DNA of 64,000 bases from positions 106,301,737-106,365,736 of the forward strand of contig OX638132.1 of assembly GCA_951804985.1 (NCBI GenBank). The letters run 5' to 3'. The position numbers were made by a program, and so were the translations under genes. Below the pieces are notes generated by a model, which saw only the letters and a program-made list of their open reading frames with translations, had not been told where the DNA came from and searched no databases. Below are positions 46,036 through 57,100 of this stretch, piece after piece (position 1 is the first letter of the stretch; each line of letters begins with the position of its first letter). This DNA is from Dryomyza anilis (Eukaryota; Arthropoda; Insecta; Diptera; Dryomyzidae).

Positions 46036-46857
46036 AATGTTCAATTTATTATTAAATCACAACGTTCAGACAGAATTATAAATGAACACAGGGCTGCCCG
46101 AGTTATGTTGACAACCCAGGTTCCACGTTAGTGGGGCGCAGAAAACAATTTTGTTTGGACATTCAAATCCTTAAATTTTACAAAATTAATTTTACAAACA
46201 TTTACACCTTTATTACAAATATTTTAGTTTCTGAACGCCAAGTGGTGAATAATATTTTCACTTATATAATGTATGTTATGTTTAATTGGACCCCGGTTTT
46301 TAAATGTGATGTGAGATGTAAAAAAAATATACATAATAGTGATGTAGAAATAAAAGAAACGTTAAAATTAATGTTAAAAAAACAAACATCCAAAAAGTGT
46401 GTTGTAAACTAAAAAAAATATTAACCCCAGGAAAAAAACGTCTTTTGGCATGATGTTGAAAGAATAAAACGTTAATTGTAACAAACACTTTGTTGGTGGA
46501 ACTGCCATATTTGGTTGGCGATACAAATATTGTTCTATGTTATGTTAGTAACTCTTTAAAAACTGTTCGATGTTTTTTAAATTTTGTATTCCACCGATGT
46601 TAAAATTACATGATATGTACTATGATTTTTTAAAACAATAATGTGCTTGAAAAAAATATACATATAATTAAAACATTTCAAAATTAATTTCTAAGGACAA
46701 GTGGTTAAAAAGGACTTTCAAGTGTATAATCGTACCTATAACCCAATGTTACCGAACGTTTTACCTCAGTCGACCCATAAAATAATGACGATTCAAGACG
46801 AAATTATGGTAAAATCAAATAAATAATAATTAACTTTATTATTCTTATGTATTGCAG
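46036..46857. other. 5' flank of the carrier genes
   Basis: AT-rich. It ends with a good splice acceptor, TTATGTATTGCAG (AG at 46856-46857), 25 nt before the first carrier start codon. The mRNA therefore probably has an upstream non-coding exon that I cannot place with certainty. Confidence 0.5.
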
Positions 46858-46882
46858 ACCCTAACAATCCATTTAAATTAAA

Positions 46883-48497
46883 ATGTCTACCATTGACAAA
46901 AAGCAACGCCAAGGACGATGGTATTTTGGCGGTATTGCTAGCGCTGGAGCAGCTTGCTGCACACATCCCCTAGATCTGATCAAGGTGACATTGCAAACGC
47001 AACAGGGTAAACTGTCGGTTGTTCAGCTTACCGCAAAAGTGATTCGAGATCAAGGTTTGTATTTTCATAAAATGCTGCATAACACTGTGCGCACATTTGA
47101 CAACATTTTTCGACACCAGAAATAAACGTTATGGATTTGGACATTTTACGAACAATGGCGTTTTCAGTTTGTGCCATACACATCCAGTTTCAGGGATATT
47201 CGACAAAAACTTAAACCCACGTTCTATTGGTTGGTAAGCGTTGGATATAAAGTTTTTATTTTATCCAACACTTGCATAAAGGTTTGAAATTGATGGCATT
47301 TGTTAACTGATAATGTAAAGCACTAGAATATAGCTGGAAATTGAGAAAAAATTACAAAAAATTGACATTTTTTAGGCCCAAAAATGAGTCCTTTTTGCTT
47401 CATATCTCAGGTCCTGTTAAAGGAATTTTGAAAATTGATATGTACATATAGTTTATGTTCCGGTATGCATGTTTTAGATAAAAGAAAAATAAGTCTGAGC
47501 GTTAGAATCCTCAAAAACATTCTTTTTGTCGAATGTCATTGAAACTGGACGTGTTGGGGAAAAACTGAAAACGCCATTGTTCTTAGAATGTACAAATCCA
47601 TAAGAATATGTAACTTTTATTTCTGGTGGTAAAATGGGAGCTAACAGTGTAAATGAATTGAATTTTCATTTGATGCCACCAGGAATCACTGCACTCTACA
47701 GTGGACTCTCAGCGTCAATTCTGCGCCAGATGACTTACTCCATGACACGTTTCGGCATTTACGAGGTGGGCAAACCATACATCAACACGGACACCTTCAT
47801 GGGCAAAGTCGCACTAGCAAGTTTGGCTGGTACTTTCGGCGGCATCGTAGGTACTCCTGCCGACATGGTGAACGTGCGCATGCAGAATGATGTCAAGCTG
47901 CCGCCGGAACAGCGTAGAAAGTGGGTTGAAATTATTTCGTGTGATTAATAGAAATGTATTGGGTTGTCTTCTTAAAACAAAGCTATAAGAATGCCATCGA
48001 TGGCATGGTGAAGGTCTACCGCCACGAGGGCTTTAAGCGCCTGTTCTCAGGCGCAACCACGGCTACTGGCAGAGGCGTGCTTATGACAGTGGGACAAATT
48101 GCTTTCTACGATCAGGTATTTGTAGTAACGAAACTTTTTATATATCTTAACTTAACTATCTGCTTTACAGATTAAATCTATGCTGCTGGAGACCGACTAT
48201 TTCAACGACGATTTACGAACACATTTTACAGCTTCGTTGGCGGCTGGCGCCATCGCCACTACTTTGACACAGCCACTCGATGTGCTCAAGACGCGTTCAA
48301 TGAACGCAAAACCAGGCGAGTTCAAGGGTCTATGGGACATTGTCAAGTTCACGGCCCGACTTGGCCCGTTGGGTTTCTTTAAGGGCTACATTCCTGCTTT
48401 TGTGCGTCTGGGTCCACACACGATTATAACATTCGTACTGCTAGAGCAGCTGCGTCTCAATTTCGGAGTACTACCAGTAGCTAGAGCATCGCAGTAA
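46883..48497 (+). CDS. Dic1: Mitochondrial dicarboxylate carrier (SLC25A10 type)
   Basis: Inner-membrane antiporter exchanging malate or succinate for phosphate and sulfur anions. Four coding exons: 46883-47054, 47683-47920, 47983-48115 and 48171-48497, giving 289 residues; every junction has GT-AG and keeps frame. The three carrier repeats are evident from THPLDLIK (about 27-34), TPADMVNVRMQ and QPLDVLKTRSM, each followed by the usual charged and glycine residues. Exon 2 gives GITALYSGLSASILRQMTYS and exon 3 the YKNAIDGMVKVYRHEGFKRL segment. Intron 1 is long (628 nt) and the others about 55-62 nt. A poly(A) signal follows at 48853. It resembles the Drosophila Dic1 product most closely, from memory. 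Confidence 0.94.
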
Positions 48498-48852
48498 GGA
48501 CCGGCAGATCTAAGCAACAAAGCATTTTAGCCTGAGAATGCGTTAATTTTAGATAGATGAGAGAGAAACTGAACATGTACATATTTTTAAATGTACTACT
48601 TAAATTTGCATATATTGATTTAGGTACAACATAGAAGCCAAACAAACAACTAACATTCCTGCTAAAATGAGTACTATTTAAATATAAATTGATAAATATT
48701 AACATACTCAACAGCTGCCGCTGATGCATTTTTTGAAAACTTTTACTATTGTTAAGCTTTGTGTTGAAAGTTACTTAATGAAAAGTTGCACAAATATTTA
48801 AAAATTGTAATGATTTTTCAATTGTATATTTTGTCATTATTTTTGTGTTGAA

Positions 48853-48858
48853 AATAAA
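48853..48858 (+). terminator. Poly(A) signal of the first dicarboxylate carrier
   Basis: AATAAA about 355 nt past the stop codon and about 135 nt before the next carrier's start; this closeness limits the promoter of the second gene. Confidence 0.55.
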
Positions 48859-48991
48859 ATGAAAAATGCCTTTAGTAAAGCAGTTAATGCAAATAAACTG
48901 TTGGTATATTTATGCTACGCACTGATAGGGGTAAAGAATTCGTTATAGATTATTTATCTACATATCCTAAAATATTTTTGTAATTCAACTT

Positions 48992-50039
48992 ATGTCATGT
49001 ATTAAAATGTCATCCGTTAAATTATCTGATTGGGATGAGAAATTAAAGAAACCGAAAAAAATTCGTTGGTATTTAGGAGGGGTTTCTGGAGCCGCTGCAG
49101 CAATATTTACACATCCACTTGATATGCTGAAGGTGCATCGACAGACTCAGGATTTCACGGTAAAGATCTCGCTGCTCGAAATGGTACAAAATATTCGTCG
49201 CGACGAAGGTACTCCATATCATAAGCAGCCATATTGGTCAGTATCATTCTCTTTATTCGCCAATTCCCAGGTATTATGTCACTTTACAATGGCATCTCTG
49301 CCTCCCTGTTACGACAACTGACCTATGCAACTACGCGTATGGGCATCTACGAGGTAGGCAAGACGTACGTGAACACAAACACTTTCACAATGAAGATGTA
49401 TCTTGCCGCGTTCGGTGGAATCATAGGTGGTATTGTGGGTGTTCCCACCGACTTGGTTAATGTGCGCATGCAGAATGACATCAAATTACCGCCCAATAGT
49501 CGTAGAAAGTGAGCTTAGGAAAAATTTAATATGCAATGTTTAATGTTAATCTTTTAGCTACAGGCATGTTTTTGATGGTCTGGCACGGATTTGTCGGGAG
49601 GAAGGTTTTGCGCATTTGTTTACTGGTGGTTACATGGCAATTACGAGAGGCATGCTAATGACCATTGGTCAGAGTGCGGTTTATGATCAGGTCCAAATTT
49701 AGTAAACCCAATTTAGCTAATTTAAAACTGTTGCCACTACAGGTTAAAGCTACGTTACTTGTAAATCATAACTTCAGAGATAATGTGTACACAACAATCG
49801 AAGCAGCCTTAATTGCGGCTGGAGTGGCGACTGTCTTGACATCTCCGTTGGATGTACTCAAGACGCACTCGATGACAGCTAAGCCTGGAGAGTTTCAGGG
49901 CATATGGCAAGATGTACGCGACATTGTTAAGCGTAATCCAATGGGTTTTTTTAAAGGTTTACTTCCGGCTTTCGCTCGACTAGGCCCACAGACTGTTTTG
50001 CAATTTGTTTTTCTGGAACAACTGCGCGGTCGGGGCTAA
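48992..50039 (+). CDS. Second mitochondrial dicarboxylate carrier, tandem paralogue
   Basis: Exons 48992-49208, 49271-49508, 49558-49690 and 49743-50039 give 294 residues (289 if the second Met at 49007 is the start, which would equal the neighbour's length). Exons 2 and 3 are exactly as long as in the upstream gene (238 and 133 nt) and all intron phases agree, so the two arose by tandem duplication. Carrier signatures: HPLDMLKVHRQ, VPTDLVNVRMQND and SPLDVLKTHSM. Differences from the neighbour in repeat-associated positions (KVHRQTQ for KVTLQTQ, KTHSMTAKPGEF for KTRSMNAKPGEF, GYMAITRGMLM for ATTATGRGVLM) hint at changed substrate preference. Introns are 49-62 nt; the last donor (GTCCAA) is weak. 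It may correspond to Drosophila Dic2, Dic3 or Dic4, undecided. Confidence 0.92.
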
Positions 50040-50127
50040 AAGTAATCATAATGAAGTTGGTTAAGCAGGATCACTAAAAGTACATTTTTTTCAAAAGTTC
50101 ATAATATATGGAATAATAATTTGCTAT

Positions 50128-50133
50128 AATAAA
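50128..50133 (+). terminator. Poly(A) signal of the second carrier
   Basis: AATAAA 89 nt past the stop codon, followed by a GTGTT-rich stretch as expected for cleavage. Confidence 0.6.
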
Positions 50134-50482
50134 AGAGTGTTACTTTTTAATATGACTAATGGCTACAGAAAATTCGAATTCGAAGTGGTCAAAATAGGGT
50201 CAAGCGATTTCAATTTTATTGACCTCTTTAAAACGGTTCTTCGGTTTTCTTTAAAAAGGTTTTATAAATAGTACATTTTTAATTTTTAGGAAGAATGGGA
50301 TTGCTTTCATGTAATAGTTCTTTGCTTAGATATGAAGCAAAGAACTAAGTTCATGGCATGGTTTGGTTTTTTTGTTTCTGAGTGGTGACGGTTTAATGGT
50401 ATTAGATTTATATGGAATAAAATGTTTTATTTGAATTATGTTAGTGTGTTGTACCCAATACGATATATTTTCATACATGTAC
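50134..50482. other. Intergenic DNA, nothing recognised
   Basis: AT-rich. AGTTCTTTGCTTAGATATGA with AAGCAAAGAACT nearby (50308-50347) forms a possible hairpin. Confidence 0.4.
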
Positions 50483-50642
50483 CCCCATATTTTGTAAAAC
50501 GAAACGAAAAGGGATTCGTCAAAAAAACATCAGAAATTCCAGTGACAAATGAAATAGAAACGACGATGAAATAAACAAATAAAAGAAAGCTGTCACTGTA
50601 ATTTTTGACGAATCACTTTATTCCGTTTTACAAAATAAGGGG
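50483..50642. mobile_element. Palindromic MITE (CCCCATATTTTGTAAAAC ends)
   Basis: The left arm CCCCATATTTTGTAAAACG ... GGATTCGTCAAAAA pairs with the right arm TTTTTGACGAATC ... CGTTTTACAAAATAAGGGG, about 55 bp each with mismatches, round a short centre. 160 bp, non-coding. Confidence 0.75.
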
Positions 50643-50884
50643 CTTTATTGTTAAGTGTTTTGCATCTGAGTTTAAAGCGATTTTAAGGTTTTCTTCTCGG
50701 TGTTGATATTATATTAGCTTTGCACTTGCCAGTGGTGTCACGCTGGTTTCAGGTGGATATTAGATAGTCAAACTACCCAGTTTCTAGATAGTTATTTATT
50801 ATGAAAACTGGTCGTTTACTAGATAACATAAAATTGTTATTTAATTAAAAAAAATAATAATTATCACAAAAAAATGAAGAATAA
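50643..50884. other. Spacer between two palindromic MITEs
   Basis: AT-rich sequence; nothing recognised. Confidence 0.4.
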
Positions 50885-51102
50885 GGGGCTGGCGAAGCGA
50901 ATGAACTTGGCGAAGCGAACGAACGCATAAAGATTCACAGCATCCATTCGCCAGACGAATGAAGTTCAGGCGAATGATTTCTACGTTCTCCTGATTTTTA
51001 CATTCGCTTTAGTTTCCTTTTTTCTGGCGAATGGATGCTGTGATAGCTATTTTACGTTCGCTTCGCCAACTACATTCGCTTCGCCAGTCATAATAGGGCC
51101 CT
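50885..51102. mobile_element. Palindromic MITE (CTGGCGAAGCGAATG arms)
   Basis: The arms at 50889-50965 and 51025-51087 are inverted copies: CTGGCGAAGCGAATG, TTGGCGAAGCGAACG and CACAGCATCCATTCGCCAG occur on both sides in mirrored order. Within each arm GGCGAAGCGAA is itself repeated directly. The outermost bases AAGGGG and GGGCCC are only weakly inverted. Non-coding. Confidence 0.8.
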
Positions 51103-52465
51103 AACAAAATAAGACCTGTTATATTTTTCACAAGTTGTCGATGAGATTTCCGTGCTGCCCCACTGGCACATTGTTGCTACTGTCCCCGCAACTTAGCTGT
51201 GCTGTGGAACTTAGCGGCGTTCCATTCATCACATCACTGAAACAAAGGAGGATACCTTCAGCTGATGGTCACTTGTTTTCCCAAAACGACGGGTCCCCTA
51301 TGTCGTCAAAGTTGTGATGACATCACATGCAGTGTGACCAGAGTAGAATATAATATTACACTAGTGGAATATTTTACAACTGAAAAGAATATATTTTTTT
51401 TAAATTGTATTTCCTCTTTCATTTAATAAGCAATTTAGTTTTTCTTCATTTAATAAAGTTATTCGTTATTTTTTTTTACTAATTCTGTTGCTTGTGGCGC
51501 GAGTTCTATTTTTTGGTATTCATTTTACAAATTTTTGGTAATATCAAATATACCATGATACAAATACTTAAACGTACGAGCACTCCCTAATTTTTATATA
51601 ATGTTCTTATTTATTAGCATAAGGTTTGTGAAGTGCAGTTTATAAATCATAACAAAATCGAACATTTAAAAAATATCAAGTTATATATATATATATCAAG
51701 TTATGCGTAGAATTCTTTTTTTAGATTCAAAACCACAATTTAGCAGTCAAAACAAAATTTTAAAATTAATATTCATTTATTCTTTGAATACAAATTTCAT
51801 TTTTGAAAATTTTTCAAAAAAAATAAAATTTGTCACAAATTTTCTTAGGGACAGTTTTTCAGTGAAGAATATTTTCTTATACAGATTCTGGTCCCACTGA
51901 TCACACGTTGCAAATTTGAGCCGCTTACTCCAGCCTCATATTTGTATGTGATTTCTCGATATGAAAACACTGCGTTCAACAAAGAAATTTAAATACAAAA
52001 ACAATATTTTTGCAATTACTCTATTTTATGTAGAAAACAAACAACAATTTAAACTTTGATATTCTCATAAAACGCCGCAAAAAATAAACAAATATTACAA
52101 AAACTGTGTTGAGTAGGGTTGCAAATTCATTAATTAAAAAAAAAAGAGAAAGAGTTGTCATTCATAGTAGCAAATTGTCTCTTTTTCTCTCGCAGTGCTG
52201 CCACATTTTTTTGTATTATTTTTTTATTATTTCCAAGCAAGGCCAGAATATAATTATAAGCTAATATAATTCCCAGCAAGAACATAGTCGTTCACTTTAT
52301 TAATCATTTTAGGGGTAGCAATGATCAAAGTTTTGATCATTTTTTCGGTTACTTGTAAAATAGTGATGGGAAAAAATGATCAAATTTTTGTGTTCTTGTG
52401 ACTTTACATCCCTGTCTTACGCACGTTTACACAGCTTTTTCTTGCAGTGTTCTAAAAGGTTACGT
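51103..52465. other. Intergenic DNA, nothing recognised
   Basis: 51130-51320 is more balanced and holds a 60-codon frame of no known family; the rest is AT-rich with an AT dinucleotide run near 51685. TGATCAAAGTTTTGATCA at about 52322 is a short palindrome. Confidence 0.4.
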
Positions 52466-52820
52466 TTAACCCTTTCAGTTATTTGATACCATATAGTAAC
52501 AATTTTCCAATTAAATTTTTTAATACTCTCTGCTATAGTATTTTGACAGAAATATGTTAACTGATAGTTTATGATATCTATTATGTGTTGCTAAATAAAT
52601 CTAGTTGATAAAGATTTATACTTATGAACTGAGAGGTGATATTTTGAGCACAATACAAAATAAGTAAAATTGCATACTCAGGTGTTCAGTCGTTTTTAGT
52701 ATTTATTCTATTATTCTAAGTTAATTAAGTAGTAATTTATTAAATGTATTGTAAATGTAAAGTATTCAGTGTCGAATGAATTAAATTTAATATTTGTTTA
52801 AATATACAAAATTACACTTT
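52466..52820 (+). repeat. Dispersed repeat C, copy 2
   Basis: Aligns with 12967-13284 over its whole length (ACCCTTTCAGTTATTTGATA, AATACTCTCTGCTATAGTAT, TGTGTTGCTAAATAAATCTA). Both copies keep the same ends within a few bases, which suggests true element boundaries. Confidence 0.7.
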
Positions 52821-54185
52821 TTTTAATAAAAACATGAAATTAGTTAAGTTTTTTTTTAGTTTTTTGTTTTTTTTTTTTCATAAATCAAAGATTTTGTTCA
52901 AAAATATTTGTGGGATCTCTAAAAATAAAGCTGGCAACGCTCTAAATTCTTCACATTCGCTGCTGTCAATGCAATAGGAGAAAAGCATTTTTATTTTTTT
53001 GTAAATATTGAAATACGTTAATTAATATTATCATTTGCAAAGTCTGTATGAATATAAAAATATAGTCCGCTACACTGTGCTGTGTAATATAGAAGACTGT
53101 TAGTAGTAGTTTTAATTTAAAGTACAAATTATGTTCCATTAGGTGAGTGTGTTAAATAAGTTATAACATCATGTAACAATATATTGATGAGAATGTTTAA
53201 TTGATTGATCACTATTTATTCTGCTGGTGATTTTCCACACAATCATTCAGTTTGTTCTGAAGTTTTCAATAACGGCCGATCAAAATAAAAAAGAACACTT
53301 TCCTTCAACTGGGCCGAAAAAGCAGATATATCGAGGATTATAACAAGTTGATGCAAAAAATTATAATTTGTCTCGAGATGTGAAATATACAGGCCAAAAA
53401 ATTACAGAAATAGATATCGTCAATTGGCGTTGAAATTCTATATATAAAACCCAAACGTGCACAAACACAACAAAGACGGACATTACTCCAATATGTCATA
53501 CTCGAAACTAAATAAAAATATATAAACTAATATTACAAATCCATTAACTTCTATATTTTTATTTAAAAAACAGTTTTTTTTAAGTCAAATTTTGGCCCAT
53601 ACCTCGTCCTATTTATAATGCATCAAATCTTGTTTTAGGAATACGATATATTATCCCGAAGACTACTTTAATTAACAATAACTCAAACAAATACAGTCAA
53701 ATGAGCTCCACTTGTAAAATGCGATCATCAGCAATCGGCCAACACTGACTGACATAAGTGAAATGTGATTGCTTTGTCATCGGAATAACGTTAACAATTT
53801 TGCCCTACAAATAATTACTGTGCAATATTTAAATTTTAGACCCACAAATTTAATATAGATACTAGATAAAGATGCAAAAATAAAACAGATTTAAATTTTT
53901 TTCATTATGTATATTTATACCGTAGTTGTAGACACAGATATTAAATAAATTTGATCTGCTTTAAACATTCCGTATTGCAGATAATAATTCATTATCATCA
54001 TCTAAAAAAATATTGCGTAAAATCTTATCTGCTAAACAATCAAAATAGAGAGTCTGATTCAAATAGAGAGACCGTATCAAAGCGATTCAAGATTCCAGCG
54101 ACTGTAAATAATAACTGGAACAGCTAAACCAACAAATAGGCTAATAAAACTATTGATAAAAAATATTGGCTGAATCGAAAATTCA
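52821..54185. other. Intergenic DNA upstream of the riboflavin transporter
   Basis: AT-rich, with a few more balanced patches (53270-53480, 53700-53800). It probably includes the promoter and 5' leader of the transporter, but no TATA or initiator can be picked out convincingly. Confidence 0.35.
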
Positions 54186-57100
54186 ATGACTGCTAACAAT
54201 GAATCCAATGAGAGCCAGCCAGTTTATTCCGTGCCGTTGGCCAGCACGTTACCACAGTTGAACGGAGTAGATGAAGCGCGTGTTGACGAATTTTTAATCA
54301 GGTAATTTAAGTGAAGTGTAATATAGACTTTGTATATTATGTACTATATATGCCCTGTATATGAAATAGTAAAATGTAATGAATTAGTGCGAATATCATT
54401 GCTATACAATAAGTCACATAAAAAGTATTCCAAAAATATCGAGTTAAACTGTTTAATTGTATAAATAGTTTCAGCTTAACAGCTACTATCATACGTTAAA
54501 ATCTCTTTTTTATATCGTCGTTGTAGATGTAAAACATACCAACTTCATTTTAAAAAGTTTGATTAACACTGTGTGTCAAGTGAAATGGTAGTGATTAGGT
54601 TTAGTATAATGTGAAAAATGTTAAAAAAAAAATGTATTCGATTGGTTTGACTTTTGTAACGATGATACAGCATTATATGACGCGTTCAAAGTCATAGTGG
54701 TATAAGTCACATTTTGTTCATTTCGAAAAACAAGGGGTTTTAATAGATATCTTATAGTATATTCCTCAAACATATTTTAGTACTTAGATTAGTTTCAATA
54801 TATCATTAAGACATTGCTCTAACTCGTGGATTACAAAATATAACAAAATAATAGTTATTTACCACAATTATAATTAATTCAAAATTAAGTTCCATGTGAT
54901 ATGTAAAAATAGAAAGTGCAATTGTTTATTGACCAATAAGTATCACAAACTATTTATAAGACACGCCAATTTTTTTCACATATAAAATTGCATAAGTAGA
55001 TTCCATTTCTGCATCTAACTCAATTATTGCAACATGGACTTAACCACACAGAAAAAAATGTTGTACGTATATATAATAAATTTGAATGTATTTACTAATT
55101 AATTAATAGTATTTACACATTTTTTAATTAAAATATTAATAGGAATTAATTTAATATAATTTCAATACAACTAAATCTTTAATAGTATTAACTACTTGTA
55201 TTTGTTACTTTTGATTTAACCATTTTCTTAAAATGCAACACTGTGTTTTTCTTCTGGATTTCACTTTGTTTTTCTTTATTTTCTTCTACGTTTCTATTTT
55301 AAAACAGGATATTGCATTATTTAGTGTATGTTATGTTATTAAAGCATTAAATGGCTCAATTTATTTTTGATGTGAAGAATTTGAAGAAATAGCTTATGAT
55401 GCTCATTTTGTTGCATATTGAGTCATTAAAAAGCAAATATCAAATTTTATGTTTGACTCAATTAATTGGCCCACCTGCAGAAGTTGTGAAAACTGACTTC
55501 GGTAGAACATTCGTTAGGTTGAAAGAATTTTACAAAGCATATCAAACAGTATAAATAATTATTTAATATTTATTATATATTGTTATATATTGAATTTAAT
55601 TATTTTTATTTTCATATGTTTCTATTCGACAAATATTTTATTTAATTTAACAAAATATTTAATTGATCCAATTTCTATCGAATGAAATTGTTAATTGATG
55701 TTACTAATTAATTAATTAATGATTTAAAATTTCTCAATCAAAAATATAATATATATATAACAACTTTAATATCAATATGACATAAAAATTAATTAAAGTT
55801 TCTCCAATTAACATATTCTCATTATTACGAATATGGAATTCAATGCTACTAAAAGTTACATAGGCTCAGTTTCAATTAAAAATTAATTGGATTGATTAAC
55901 ATTTTAGTTATATTTACACACTTTTTTTTCTGTGTGTATGCAGTATACATGATTCCCAGTTTGATACTACAGCATGTAATACATATTTCAATTGAAAATT
56001 TTATTTATTTTTTGCAAACACGGCGACATACCGCCGACACACTGTAAGCGACACACCGGTGCTGAATAATGCTTTGAACACATAAACCGCGACACGACCA
56101 CACAACAACAACTAGTTCTTCTCGACAAATGAAGTCGTGTTGTGAGCTACTTGATTACATTCAACGCGACAACGACAATCCTTTTCTCACTTCATTTTAA
56201 ATGTTATATCGATTAAACACCATGGATTATATAAATTAATTCTTAAATTTATTCATTTTAATTATTTATCACCATAAATAACACAAAAAATGCACAAACA
56301 ATTCTCAAAACTAATAAAAATATCGGTTGTCGCCTGTAAAATTATAATTAAATCTATATTAGCAACAGCGACAATTGTCGCCAAGTCGTCATGTAGTCGT
56401 GCCGTAGCCCAAATATTCGAATCCATATAACTTCATGTTTTTTAATTTTGACAAGTGTAGCAATGTCGTTGTCGCTTCGAATGTGCTTAAAGCATAAATT
56501 TTCTCACTGTCGCTGCGTCGGATCGAAATTTGTTCTTTATTTTTATATTTTTGCACTTTATAAATAAAAATTATTAATTTATATTATAAAAATAATCATA
56601 AATGCTCAATATTTTTCTAATATTTCAAATAATTATTAACATATTTTTCTGATTTTTTTTTTAAATTTATTTTTTTATTTAATTTGTAAATGAACATTTA
56701 CAAATATAAAAGAAGTCAAAATCGATAGACTTTTTTTGTGATAGCCAGTGGTGCCATATTTATGGAAATGATCTGTGTTAATTTTAAAACTGTGTTCACT
56801 AAAAACTGCACTGCCAACAATATTAAACGTCATTGAGAAAAGAAGATTAATTAAACTGACTATGACATTGTTATTCAAACTATCTCTTTGTTGAAATAAC
56901 TATTCCTTAACAAATGGTTGTTTCGAATGGCTATTTCATTGTTGTTTCAAATTTTGATGCGGATAATTTTGACAATTACATTGTTAGCAGACATTGTTTG
57001 TCAACAATAGCGCTGGCAAATTCAACTATTTTACTGATTGTTGTGAAATCAGAGTTTAAGAATTTCCAATTGGTTTTTACAACTATTTGCCTTGATAGGC

